Shown here piece after piece: positions 56,317 to 63,550 of a stretch of DNA of 63,550 nt. The notes beneath the pieces were generated by a model. The model saw only the letters and a list, made by a program, of their open reading frames with translations, ran no database searches and was not told where the DNA came from. The DNA is from an uncultured Verrucomicrobiota bacterium (GTDB taxonomy: Bacteria > Verrucomicrobiota > Verrucomicrobiia > Opitutales > Intestinicryptomonadaceae): positions 1 to 63,550 of the forward strand of contig CASDUP010000035.1 in the NCBI GenBank assembly GCA_949283955.1, read 5' to 3'. Position numbers and translations under genes: made by a program. The stretch's first letter is position 1. Every line of letters starts with the position of its first letter.

Positions 56317-57983
56317 ACGGACCTCGATTCGATAATCAAGCGCCTCCTGTAGGGACGCAAATTCCCTATCTTAAATAGGGCGGTAAACAATATCCCGAAA
56401 AGAGTCGATGAATACGCCGCCATGAGGCTCGCCGAAACTATGTTCATGGCGAGAAAAATCAGCGAAAACACAGTTCCGGTAAGTCCCACGTACAGGTTCA
56501 AGTCGAAAAGGTTGTCCTCATTTTCGAGCAGCTTAAACTTTAGATCCGCCGGAAGATCCGCACGCTTTATATACGAGAGGCGGGCCAAACAGAACAAATA
56601 GACCACAAACTGCAAAAGCAGAAACGCCCCAACCGCGATCATAGTCGCGGAATCGAGTTGAATGTTCATAATTTCCTTTCCGAGATTGTTTATATTTTGA
56701 ACAAACGCAAACTTCAGTTCCTTGGGAGCTTCTCCCCCAAACTTTATTTCAAAAAGCGACGGCTCCACTACAAAAAGAAACGCCGCCGCAACCAAAATTC
56801 CCACTCCAACCCCTTGGAGAACGGACATTACCGCTCCCTGCCTCGCGGTTCCAAAACCGAAAAATCCCCCCAGAGCCTTGAATAAAAACCAGCCTCCCAC
56901 TGCCGCCATTATTACCTTCAGCCACGCCAGCTCCGACTCCCACTTCGACGCCAGTCCCGCAAGAAACAACTTCACTGGACGAGCCGCCTCATCGAACGCC
57001 TCCATGAATTTCGAAGGCCTATATATTGGCTTTTGCGCCCCAAGCAAAAACGACAAGCCTCCCTCCCCATTCAAGTACGCAAAAGACAAATCCTCCACTC
57101 TCGACGCCCTTTCCCAATCGCGGGCCGAATCCAAAAATTCGCATATCTCCGGAGCGTTCCCCGACATCAGCAGCGCCGCCATAACAGACCTCGACGATCC
57201 CCCGGAATCCGCGGCCGTCCGAGCAAAATTGTACGGATGCGACAAGTCGGAAAATTGCGAAAATACCGACCGGAACAAATTCCAGTCGCAATTCCTTTCA
57301 AGATACAAAACCGAAAGGGCAAACTTCTCAAACTTCGCCCTTTCCTCAGAAGTCGAAGGTGCCAACTCCATCATCTCGGAAAAATCCCTGAGCAGTTTTT
57401 CGTTGAAGTCGCCGGACTGCGCGAGAAGCGCCAACGACAAAACCGCGCTCTCCATCGGGGCTCCAGCAGATGAAAACGCGGGGGGAATTTCGGTCGTGTT
57501 GAGATCGCGCAACGACAGAATTTTTCCCACAATAGGAGACTGGCTCTGCTTCAAAAAATTCGACAGCTTGTCCCTGTTTTCCCCAAGCGACAACAAATCG
57601 TAAAGCGGAGGAAACTCCACTCGAGAAGATTTCTTTCTCTCCAGTACACGGCTCGACAGCGATGTCACGTATGTGTCGAAGAATGGCTCGTCGCCTCCGG
57701 ATATCCCCCTCGACGGTTTCTCCAAAACTAGCCTCTTTATTTCCGGCAGCACGGAGTCCCCCTCCGCAGCACACTCCGCCACAAGATATGCCGACGAAAC
57801 TTTCGACGAGTCCAAATATAGGCGCGCCAACCTCTCCGGAGATACGGTTCCCACTCCCGCGGCCGCCACCGCGTCCTTATCTACGCGCGTAAAATACGCC
57901 GGTATGGCCGCCGCAAAGGCTATTATCGCCAACCCTACCACCGTCTGAACAAGCGGTGTCACTATTCTTACGCGCCGAGACAT
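56313..57983 (-). CDS. Membrane protein with a TolQ/MotA-like C-terminal part
   Basis: A 556-residue protein. An N-terminal membrane helix (residues 10-28) is followed by about 300 helical, soluble residues of unknown fold, then four membrane segments between about 355 and 540. The last two, NLYVGLTGTVFSLIFLAM and AYSSTLFGILFTALFK, resemble the TolQ/ExbB/MotA stator pair. No partner TolR/ExbD gene is adjacent. The stop overlaps the lpxA start by four bases, so it belongs to the lpxA-pdxA unit. The relation is a pattern judgement. Confidence 0.55.
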   Translation of the reverse strand: MSRRVRIVTPLVQTVVGLAIIAFAAAIPAYFTRVDKDAVAAAGVGTVSPERLARLYLDSSKVSSAYLVAECAAEGDSVLPEIKRLVLEKPSRGISGGDEPFFDTYVTSLSSRVLERKKSSRVEFPPLYDLLSLGENRDKLSNFLKQSQSPIVGKILSLRDLNTTEIPPAFSSAGAPMESAVLSLALLAQSGDFNEKLLRDFSEMMELAPSTSEERAKFEKFALSVLYLERNCDWNLFRSVFSQFSDLSHPYNFARTAADSGGSSRSVMAALLMSGNAPEICEFLDSARDWERASRVEDLSFAYLNGEGGLSFLLGAQKPIYRPSKFMEAFDEAARPVKLFLAGLASKWESELAWLKVIMAAVGGWFLFKALGGFFGFGTARQGAVMSVLQGVGVGILVAAAFLFVVEPSLFEIKFGGEAPKELKFAFVQNINNLGKEIMNIQLDSATMIAVGAFLLLQFVVYLFCLARLSYIKRADLPADLKFKLLENEDNLFDLNLYVGLTGTVFSLIFLAMNIVSASLMAAYSSTLFGILFTALFKIGNLRPYRRRLIIESRSV

Positions 57984-58024
57984 TTTTAATCAAACACGCT
58001 TAGTGTTATATGATTGGACAATCG

Positions 58025-58687
58025 TCAGTCAAACGCAGAATTGCTTTCGCTTAAGCGTTTTTTCTCCTCGGCTATCGAAACGGCTGCATCACGCGACTGA
58101 ATGACAAACATGACGAGAAGTATCAGAGACAACAGCGACACGAACATCGTAGCAAGCGACGACCTTATCCCCGCATGCCCATGGTGCCCGAAAACAAAAA
58201 CCGGAAACAGCGACACCACGCAATAAGACAATGCCACGCCCGACGAAATCTTTTTCTCGATTTTTAAATTGTCCGCCTCCGCGTTCGCCCTCAGGGCAAA
58301 CTTCCAATATACGAAAAAATTCCAAACTAAATTAAAAATCGGCAAGAAGCCCAAGAGTACCCTCAAAAGAGGGGAAACTTTGTCCGACTTTTTGGTCACG
58401 CTCTCCCAACAGGCCGCAAGAAACAAAACCGCGTAAACAACCCCTATTACAAACGTCGCTATGGAAACGCAAAGCAGAAACAGCAAAACAAGCGTTTCCC
58501 AAACGCTCGGACCATGGGCGCTGAAAAATTTAGGGAACTCGAAAAAACCCACTATGAAAAAAACTAGAAAGAAAATCGCCGAAACAAAAGACCATATCCA
58601 CATCTTGCGATAACTAAGGCAAATTCGCTCCCGCAAAAGCCGCCAAAAATCTGCACCTCGCCCCTCGGAATCAAAACCGCTTCCCAT
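58025..58687 (-). CDS. Four-helix membrane protein of unknown function
   Basis: A 220-residue protein with four or five membrane segments (residues 30-53, 65-95, 110-125, 145-160, 170-195), basic interhelical loops, and a charged C-terminus (AEEKKRLSESNSAFD). No recognised family. It is 41 bases upstream of the TolQ/MotA-like gene on the same strand. Confidence 0.55.
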   Translation of the reverse strand: MGSGFDSEGRGADFWRLLRERICLSYRKMWIWSFVSAIFFLVFFIVGFFEFPKFFSAHGPSVWETLVLLFLLCVSIATFVIGVVYAVLFLAACWESVTKKSDKVSPLLRVLLGFLPIFNLVWNFFVYWKFALRANAEADNLKIEKKISSGVALSYCVVSLFPVFVFGHHGHAGIRSSLATMFVSLLSLILLVMFVIQSRDAAVSIAEEKKRLSESNSAFD

Positions 58688-58755
58688 GTGCACTATTCTC
58701 CATCGAACGAAAATAAAGTCAAACGCTTTCGCAAAAATAACTATAAAGATTTCAT

Positions 58756-58785
58756 TTGACTAAGGAAACTTTTTAGTTGGATAAT
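58756..58785 (+). promoter_or_regulatory. Putative promoter of the 58828 lipoprotein
   Basis: TTGACT (58756-58761) and GATAAT (58780-58785) are 18 bases apart and lie 43 bases upstream of the ATG. Confidence 0.55.
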
Positions 58786-58827
58786 TTTGACGATAATTTA
58801 TCCACGGAACTAAAAAAGGAAAATAGT

Positions 58828-59310
58828 ATGAAGAAATTAGCGATAATCTTGTTCGCGTGCGCCTCGCTGGCCGCTTGTACAACAGAACAGGCCTCCCCCG
58901 AAAAACTCGCCGTCGACGCGGTTTACAACACGAACTTGAACAACGTGATGGGCAAATCGAAAAGCGCTGCAGAAGTGGTTTCGAAAATGCAGTCCATAAA
59001 ACTTAACACCTGCCCCGCCGACTTCGTCGACGCATACAGACAGTACATCAAAGCCTGGGATAAGTTCGCCTCCCTCGAAAAGGAAATGTATTCCGTCAAT
59101 ATGCCAAAGGCCACAACCGATATGGAAAACTTCGTCAGCGACTACCAGACCGATCCAACAAAGGCCGTCGTAGCCCTCAAGAAGGAGTGGCAGCAATTCT
59201 CCGAAAAAATCGACTCCGCCTCCGCAAACCTCGCCAGAGCTTTCGCGAACTTGACCTCCATCGGAGCCAAGTACGGATCGGCTTATCCCCGCAAGGGCGG
59301 AATCCTGTAA
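58828..59310 (+). CDS. Small helical lipoprotein
   Basis: A 160-residue protein with a lipobox LAAC at residue 17. The mature part is mostly helical (SKSAAEVVSKMQSIKLN; WQQFSEKIDSASANLARAFANL) and ends YGSAYPRKGGIL. No family recognised; it resembles generic periplasmic four-helix lipoproteins. AAAAAGGAAAATAG precedes the ATG. It has its own promoter and terminator. Confidence 0.65.
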   Translation: MKKLAIILFACASLAACTTEQASPEKLAVDAVYNTNLNNVMGKSKSAAEVVSKMQSIKLNTCPADFVDAYRQYIKAWDKFASLEKEMYSVNMPKATTDMENFVSDYQTDPTKAVVALKKEWQQFSEKIDSASANLARAFANLTSIGAKYGSAYPRKGGIL

Positions 59311-59333
59311 TTTCCGCGAAATTTCGCGCCTCG

Positions 59334-59364
59334 TTCCCGACCCTGCCAAAAGGCGCGTCGGGAA
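59334..59364 (+). terminator. Intrinsic terminator
   Basis: An eight-base-pair stem TTCCCGAC/GTCGGGAA (loop 15 bases) followed by TTTTTTT, 24 bases after the lipoprotein stop. Confidence 0.88.
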
Positions 59365-59396
59365 TTTTTTTGAAAACGCGGGCTCAAACTTAAAAT

Positions 59397-60767
59397 ATGA
59401 AAAACAAAATTTTAAACCCAAACGACAAGCGAGTTTCATGGCGAAACTTGCGTGTGTTTATTCCGCACAATCCGTCCGCAATTCTCGGAATATTCAAATC
59501 CCTTAGAAATAGAAATTTCGCAATATACTTCGCGGGAACGGTGGTCTCCCTCACGGGAGCTTGGATGCAGCAGGTGGCCATGGGGTGGCTCATCTACAAC
59601 ATGACAAACTCCATCTTCATGCTATCCCTGGCCGTCTTCCTGGCACAAATACCAAACTTGATCGTCACACCATTTACGGGCGTATTTTCCGACAGATTTA
59701 ATAGAAGAAAAATTTTGCTCGTCACCCAGTCTCTGATGATGATCCAAGCCTTCACTCTCGCCATACTCGTCGGAACAGGAACGATAACCATATCAATAAT
59801 ATTCGCCTTGAGCCTATTCTCGGGCCTCGTAATAAGCTTCGACGCCCCGGCAAGACAGTCCCTCTACGCAACTATCGTTCCACACGAAGACCTTAGCAAC
59901 GCAATAGCCCTAAATTCCACTGCGATAAATTCGACAAGATTCATAGGACCTGCCATCGGAGGAGTGGTAATATCCAAGTGGGGAGAAACCGCATGTTTCT
60001 TGATCAACGGAATAAGTTTCTTCTTCATACTCGGAGCCCTATACCTTATCAGAACAAACTCTGAAAAACCATCTACTCCAAAAACAGGAACATGGAGGGG
60101 AATCCTCGACGGATTCTCCTACGCAAAAAATACACTCCCGATTCGAGTAATCATAATCCTAATGCTAATATTCAGCTTTTCGGGCATTCCTTTCCCGCTC
60201 CTGCTGCCGGCTTTCGTAAAAGGACAAATGGGTGGCGACGCCGAAATATTGGGAAATATGATGAGCTTCGTCGGAGCGGGCTCCATGACCGCCGCCCTGT
60301 ACCTGGCAGCGCGAAAAAGCGTCTTCGGACTCGGGCGCGTAATAATGGCAGCCTGCATGATACTCGGAGTTGGCCTTATAGCAATATCTCACATAAAAAA
60401 TCCAACCATAGGATATTTCCTGTGCTTCCCAATAGGATTCGGAATGATAGCCACCGCCGCCTCGTGCAACACCATGCTCCAATCCCTCACCGACGACCAC
60501 ATGAGGGGAAGGGTCATGAGCATATTTACTATGGCATTCTTCGGAATGCCTCCGGTAGGAAGCCTTGTTCAGGGCTGGCTGGCGGGAATTTTTTCTTACG
60601 AGACCGTCATTCTCGCAAGCGGAATCGTGTGCGTGACCACCGCCCTCGTCTTCGAGCGATATAGGGCAAAAATTAGAAACGCCACCTGCGAAATCTACGC
60701 CCGACACGGAATCGTTCCGCCCCAAATCGCCGAGGCGCTCAAAGAATCGTCCAGCAAAAGAATTTAA
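59397..60767 (+). CDS. MFS exporter (MFS_3 / EntS-like)
   Basis: A 456-residue, 12-helix transporter. MFS_3-type signatures: NFAIYFAGTVVSLTGAWMQ, GVFSDRFNRRKILL between helices 2 and 3, and FDAPARQSLYATIVPHEDLSNAIALNST, which is diagnostic for this exporter group. The C-terminal 40 residues are soluble. Substrate unknown. Confidence 0.87.
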   Translation: MKNKILNPNDKRVSWRNLRVFIPHNPSAILGIFKSLRNRNFAIYFAGTVVSLTGAWMQQVAMGWLIYNMTNSIFMLSLAVFLAQIPNLIVTPFTGVFSDRFNRRKILLVTQSLMMIQAFTLAILVGTGTITISIIFALSLFSGLVISFDAPARQSLYATIVPHEDLSNAIALNSTAINSTRFIGPAIGGVVISKWGETACFLINGISFFFILGALYLIRTNSEKPSTPKTGTWRGILDGFSYAKNTLPIRVIIILMLIFSFSGIPFPLLLPAFVKGQMGGDAEILGNMMSFVGAGSMTAALYLAARKSVFGLGRVIMAACMILGVGLIAISHIKNPTIGYFLCFPIGFGMIATAASCNTMLQSLTDDHMRGRVMSIFTMAFFGMPPVGSLVQGWLAGIFSYETVILASGIVCVTTALVFERYRAKIRNATCEIYARHGIVPPQIAEALKESSSKRI

Positions 60768-60834
60768 ACTTTACTATTCCTGCGGGAAATGAAAATATGG
60801 ACTCCGCATTTTAACATCAACTAAATGTAAGAAA

Positions 60835-61896
60835 ATGAATATCACAATCATTGGAGCAGGAATGATGGGTTCCGCAATGGCAGGACCCGCAAACGACAAC
60901 GGACATTTTGTCAACCTCGTGGGAACCCCTCTCGACAGAGAGATAATAGATTCTGTAAAGAAAACCGGATACCACCCCACCCTGCGCCACAATATGGGCG
61001 ATAAAGTCAGGGCTTTTCAGATTGAGGAGCTCGACGAAGTTCTCAAAAGCACCGACTTTATCGTGTGCGGAGTGAGCAGTTTCGGAGCGGAATGGTTCGC
61101 TAACGAAATTCTACCAAAATTGCCCTCCGGCAAAATCGTTCTCTCAATAACAAAAGGCCTCCAGCCAGACCCGGAAAAAGGCCTCGTCACCTTCCCAGAC
61201 TATTGGAAAAATTCCAGGCAGGATCTCGAATTCGTGGCAGTGGGCGGACCGTGCATCTGTTTCGAACTCATGGACAAAATGCACACCCTCGTCTATTTCT
61301 GCTCGAGAAATATCGAAGCCGCAAAAGAAGCGGCAAACGTGATGAAAACCGACTACTACCATCTCGTAGTGTCGGACAACGTCGAGGGAGTGGAGTGTTC
61401 GGTGGCGATGAAAAACGCCTACGCGCTCGGAGTTTCACTCGCGGTGGGATTGTCGGAAAAAGCTGCGGGAATAACGACATGCGACGACCTAGTCGGCGTC
61501 TCAAAGCCCGGAGCGGTCGACAGAAACCCAAAATATAACCCTCAAGCGGCTCTATTCGGACAAAGCTGCGTGGAAATGCGCAGAGTAATAGAAATGTTCG
61601 GCGGAAAAGTGGAGTTCGGTGGCGGAATACCCGGAGCAGGCGACCTCTACGTGACCGTCTTCGGTGGAAGAACTCGCAAAATAGGAACTCTTCTTGGCAG
61701 GGGATTCCCCTTCCCAAAAGCAAAAGAAATTTTAAACGGTGTCACGCTCGAATCGGTTTCCATAATTACGAGAATGGCCAAGTTCGTCAGGGATAGGGGA
61801 AGAGAGGCAGATTTCCCCCTCCTTGCCCACATGGACGAAATCATAAATAAAGGCGCCGAAGTTAAAATTCCATGGGACAAATTCGGAGAAGTGTAG
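60835..61896 (+). CDS. gpsA: NAD-dependent glycerol-3-phosphate dehydrogenase-like protein
   Basis: A 353-residue enzyme that reduces dihydroxyacetone phosphate to sn-glycerol-3-phosphate for phospholipids. The Rossmann start GAGMMGSAMA replaces the usual GxGxWG form. SITKGLQ, VAVGGPCICFEL, the catalytic Lys in VAMKNAYALG and GIPGAGDLYVT match GpsA. The loosened GxGxxG and the VGTPLD stretch suggest a divergent subfamily of archaeal/actinobacterial look, so substrate could differ. Confidence 0.8.
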   Translation: MNITIIGAGMMGSAMAGPANDNGHFVNLVGTPLDREIIDSVKKTGYHPTLRHNMGDKVRAFQIEELDEVLKSTDFIVCGVSSFGAEWFANEILPKLPSGKIVLSITKGLQPDPEKGLVTFPDYWKNSRQDLEFVAVGGPCICFELMDKMHTLVYFCSRNIEAAKEAANVMKTDYYHLVVSDNVEGVECSVAMKNAYALGVSLAVGLSEKAAGITTCDDLVGVSKPGAVDRNPKYNPQAALFGQSCVEMRRVIEMFGGKVEFGGGIPGAGDLYVTVFGGRTRKIGTLLGRGFPFPKAKEILNGVTLESVSIITRMAKFVRDRGREADFPLLAHMDEIINKGAEVKIPWDKFGEV

Positions 61897-61928
61897 AGCG
61901 GCTCCGCAACAAGGCCCAGAATGTGCCG

Positions 61929-61968
61929 CGCTCGGGAAAAACGGAATATTAAGTTCCCCGCGCGCATG
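61929..61968. other. Imperfect GC-rich hairpin
   Basis: CGCGC...GGGAA pairs with TTCCC...GCGCG across about 15 bases, with a small mismatch. No T-run follows, so it is not a clear terminator; it lies between gpsA and the rplU promoter. Confidence 0.3.
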
Positions 61969-62090
61969 CTATAGGCAAAGCTTCGTGAAAATCGAAAAAG
62001 TTTTTGGTTTCTCCCCGCAGGCATGAAAAACGCCCCTCCCACCCAAAAAACTTTTAGGCAGATTCGCGGGCTGGAACGCGAAAAAAAGAC

Positions 62091-62119
62091 TTGCACAGTA
62101 AAATAAAAGACCTTTTATT
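62091..62119 (+). promoter_or_regulatory. Putative rplU-rpmA promoter
   Basis: TTGCAC (62091-62096) and TTTATT (62114-62119) are 17 bases apart; the ATG of rplU is 18 bases further on. Confidence 0.4.
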
Positions 62120-62137
62120 ACGCGTTTTTGAAAATTT

Positions 62138-62452
62138 ATGAAAGCAACGATAAAGGTACAAGGCAAGCAGGTCACCGTCAAGGAAGGCGACGTGCTCTTT
62201 CTGAACCGCTTTGAAAATACGAAGGCGGGGGATTCCGTCGAGGTAAAGGAAGTTCTCATGGCCGGCGAAGGCGAGAACGCCAAGTTCGGCGCGCCTCTCT
62301 TGGAAGGCGCAAGCGTTTCTCTTAAAATTCTCGAAAATAAACGCGGAGAAAAAGTGGTCATAATAAAGAAAAAGCGCAGAAAAGGCTATCAGCGCAAAAG
62401 AGGCCACCGCCAGGAACTCTCCGTCGTCAAGGTTGAATCCATCAAGGCGTAG
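62138..62452 (+). CDS. rplU: 50S ribosomal protein L21
   Basis: A 104-residue protein: [38 protein letters not shown] near the C-terminus. rpmA follows after 21 bases, as usual; obgE, which often comes next, is replaced by a broken HAD gene. Confidence 0.95.
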   Translation: MKATIKVQGKQVTVKEGDVLFLNRFENTKAGDSVEVKEVLMAGEGENAKFGAPLLEGASVSLKILENKRGEKVVIIKKKRRKGYQRKRGHRQELSVVKVESIKA

Positions 62453-62473
62453 TCATAGAAAGGCGTTTCAAAT

Positions 62474-62716
62474 ATGGCACATAAAAAGGGACAAAGCTCG
62501 GCTAAAAACGGACGCGATTCAAACGCACAGCGCAGAGGCGTGAAGAAATTCGACGGAGAATACGTTCTGGCCGGCAATATCATAGTAAGACAATGCGGAA
62601 CGCGATTCCACCCAGGAACCAATGTCGGAATGGGCAAGGACTACACCCTCTTCGCCCTCAAGGACGGAAAGGTAGCATGGGACGGAGCGCACAGAAAAGT
62701 ATCCGTTGTAGCCTAA
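62474..62716 (+). CDS. rpmA: 50S ribosomal protein L27
   Basis: An 80-residue protein with [20 protein letters not shown] at the start and [28 protein letters not shown]. The N-terminal extension that is cleaved in Firmicutes is absent; the tail reaches the peptidyl-transferase centre. Confidence 0.96.
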   Translation: MAHKKGQSSAKNGRDSNAQRRGVKKFDGEYVLAGNIIVRQCGTRFHPGTNVGMGKDYTLFALKDGKVAWDGAHRKVSVVA

Positions 62717-62746
62717 CGGAACAAAGCTTAGAAAATTTATTTCTCG

Positions 62747-62777
62747 ACGGCTCCCGGTTTTCGGAAGCCGTTTTTTT
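62747..62777 (+). terminator. Intrinsic terminator after rpmA
   Basis: Stem ACGGCT/AGCCGT (extendable by inner pairs) followed by TTTTTT, 31 bases beyond the rpmA stop. Confidence 0.8.
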
Positions 62778-62843
62778 GTTGCCCAATATCGAAAAATATT
62801 TTTCTGAAATAGAAGCATAATTTCCCGCTCCACAAAACACGCT

Positions 62844-63550
62844 ATGCAGATGGACAAATATACTATCGCCCTGTGCTACTATTTCGACTGAACCCTCTCC
62901 CCAAACAATATGCAGGAGTACGCCTTCATTCCTACACTCCAAAAGGAACCGAGAGAATTTTGGGAGCAAGCAAGAAAAATCGCGGCTGAAGCGGACGCCG
63001 ACGAAATACTCGCATACATGTATTTGATGTGCTCGGAGGCAAGAAAACACGACATTCTCGTGAGACATTCGGACTTCGAAAATTTCGGCAAGAGCGTACA
63101 GTTCTTTAAAGGTCTCCTGCCCGACGAAAATGGAAACGACTGGTTCTCGGAAATAAACTCCCACGCCGCAAAATTCGGCGCGGAAGTAAAGCACTACATA
63201 ATATCCTCCGGAATAAAAGAGATGATAGAGGGGACGGCTATAGCCTCCAAATTCGACAAAATTTACGCCTCCAGCTTCAAGTACGACAGCTACGGAGCCG
63301 CCGAATGGCCCGCACTTGCCGTAAACTATACGGGCAAAATGCAATTTCTGTTTAGAATCAACAAGGGAATATTGGATATTCAAAAAACAATCAACAACTA
63401 CATGCCCGAAAGCGAACGCCCCGTCCCGTTCAGAAGAATGATATATTTCGGGGACGGCTCCACCGATATTCCCGCAATGAAGCTCGTAAAAACCCAAGGC
63501 GGATATTCCATTGCCGTCCACGACTCCACCGAAGAAAAAAAGAAAAAATC
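62844..63550 (+). pseudogene. HAD-superfamily phosphatase with mutated motif I and in-frame TGA, truncated by the window
   Basis: The reading frame beginning at ATG 62844 gives MQMDKYTIALCYYFD, then TGA (62889-62891), then TLSPNNMQEYAFIPTL and a long open frame that runs off the window edge. In related HAD proteins this region reads CYDFDGTL: here the nucleophile Asp is Tyr (TAT for GAT) and the Gly is a stop (TGA for GGA), each one G-to-T change. The later motif GDGSTDIPAMKLV (motif IV) and the IISSG motif-II region are intact. A downstream ATG at 62910 would give a product without motif I. Partial at the 3' end. Confidence 0.75.

Noticed and set aside
62889..62891. TGA as a recoded glycine or selenocysteine codon in the HAD gene
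   Set aside because: TGA ends several intact genes here (rph, lpxA, WD40-like), so it is a stop in this genome. Glycine is the expected residue, not Cys/Sec, and no SECIS-like hairpin is seen after the codon.
1..63550. tRNA genes, CRISPR arrays, insertion sequences, attachment sites, restriction or toxin systems
   Set aside because: No clover-leaf gaps, spaced repeats, transposase motifs or phage genes were found; all intergenic gaps but one are under 300 bases.

Overview
The window looks like chromosome of a diderm, heterotrophic bacterium, most probably Verrucomicrobiota (Opitutae-like, moderate GC). Grounds: a cytochrome-bearing DUF1549/DUF1553 protein paired with a Tat-exported DUF1501 protein (a Planctomycetes/Verrucomicrobia hallmark), lpxA for lipid A, GH78 and GH65-like secreted glycosidases, several lipoproteins, and long charged tails on ribosomal proteins L17 and S11. 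The phylum is an inference from gene content; Lentisphaerae or another PVC lineage is possible. No tRNA, rRNA, CRISPR array, IS element, prophage or restriction system was recognised.

Layout. 1-9 kb: housekeeping and small secreted proteins (Bax-inhibitor-1 protein, RNase PH plus a Cys-motif protein, exported EEP and SGNH hydrolases, IlvE, a Cys-repeat secreted protein, GlnS, a polyprenyl synthase). 9-12 kb: secreted alpha-L-rhamnosidase with a possible leader peptide. 12-19 kb: a compact four-gene minus-strand operon (PSD1-type cytochrome protein, DUF1501, WD40-like, pre-peptidase-C-like protein). 19-23 kb: MgtE and a secreted GH65-like glycosidase. 23-25 kb: GuaA and a membrane zinc-ribbon protein.

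25-39.5 kb: a minus-strand ribosomal supercluster running rplC-D-W-B-rpsS-[new secreted protein]-rplV-rpsC-rplP-rpmC-rpsQ-rplN-X-E-rpsN-H-rplF-R-rpsE-rplO-secY-map-rpsM-K-D-rpoA-rplQ. rpsJ, rpmD, adk, infA and rpmJ are absent from their usual places, and secY is broken by one missing base in a run of nine G.

39.8-46.8 kb: MFS transporter, FolD, a lipoprotein, a DUF374 acyltransferase; then on the plus strand glycosyltransferase, PIG-L deacetylase, acyl-ACP thioesterase, a DUF2147-like protein and a DeoR regulator. 46.9-50.6 kb: NADP-glutamate dehydrogenase with a double palindrome in its promoter region, and an M3 oligopeptidase. 50.6-54.6 kb: enoyl-reductase-like MDR, QueF, HtrA-like lipoprotein protease, unknown secreted protein. 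54.6-58.7 kb: a minus-strand overlapping unit (membrane protein with TolQ/MotA-like end, LpxA, PdxA). 58.8-63.5 kb: lipoprotein, MFS exporter, GpsA, L21-L27, and a HAD phosphatase whose catalytic motif carries a Tyr for the nucleophile Asp and an in-frame TGA; it runs off the window.

The points most worth a second look are the secreted protein embedded in the S10 operon, the secY G-run frameshift, the doubly hit HAD motif, the four-gene PSD1/DUF1501 operon, and the palindrome pair ahead of gdhA.
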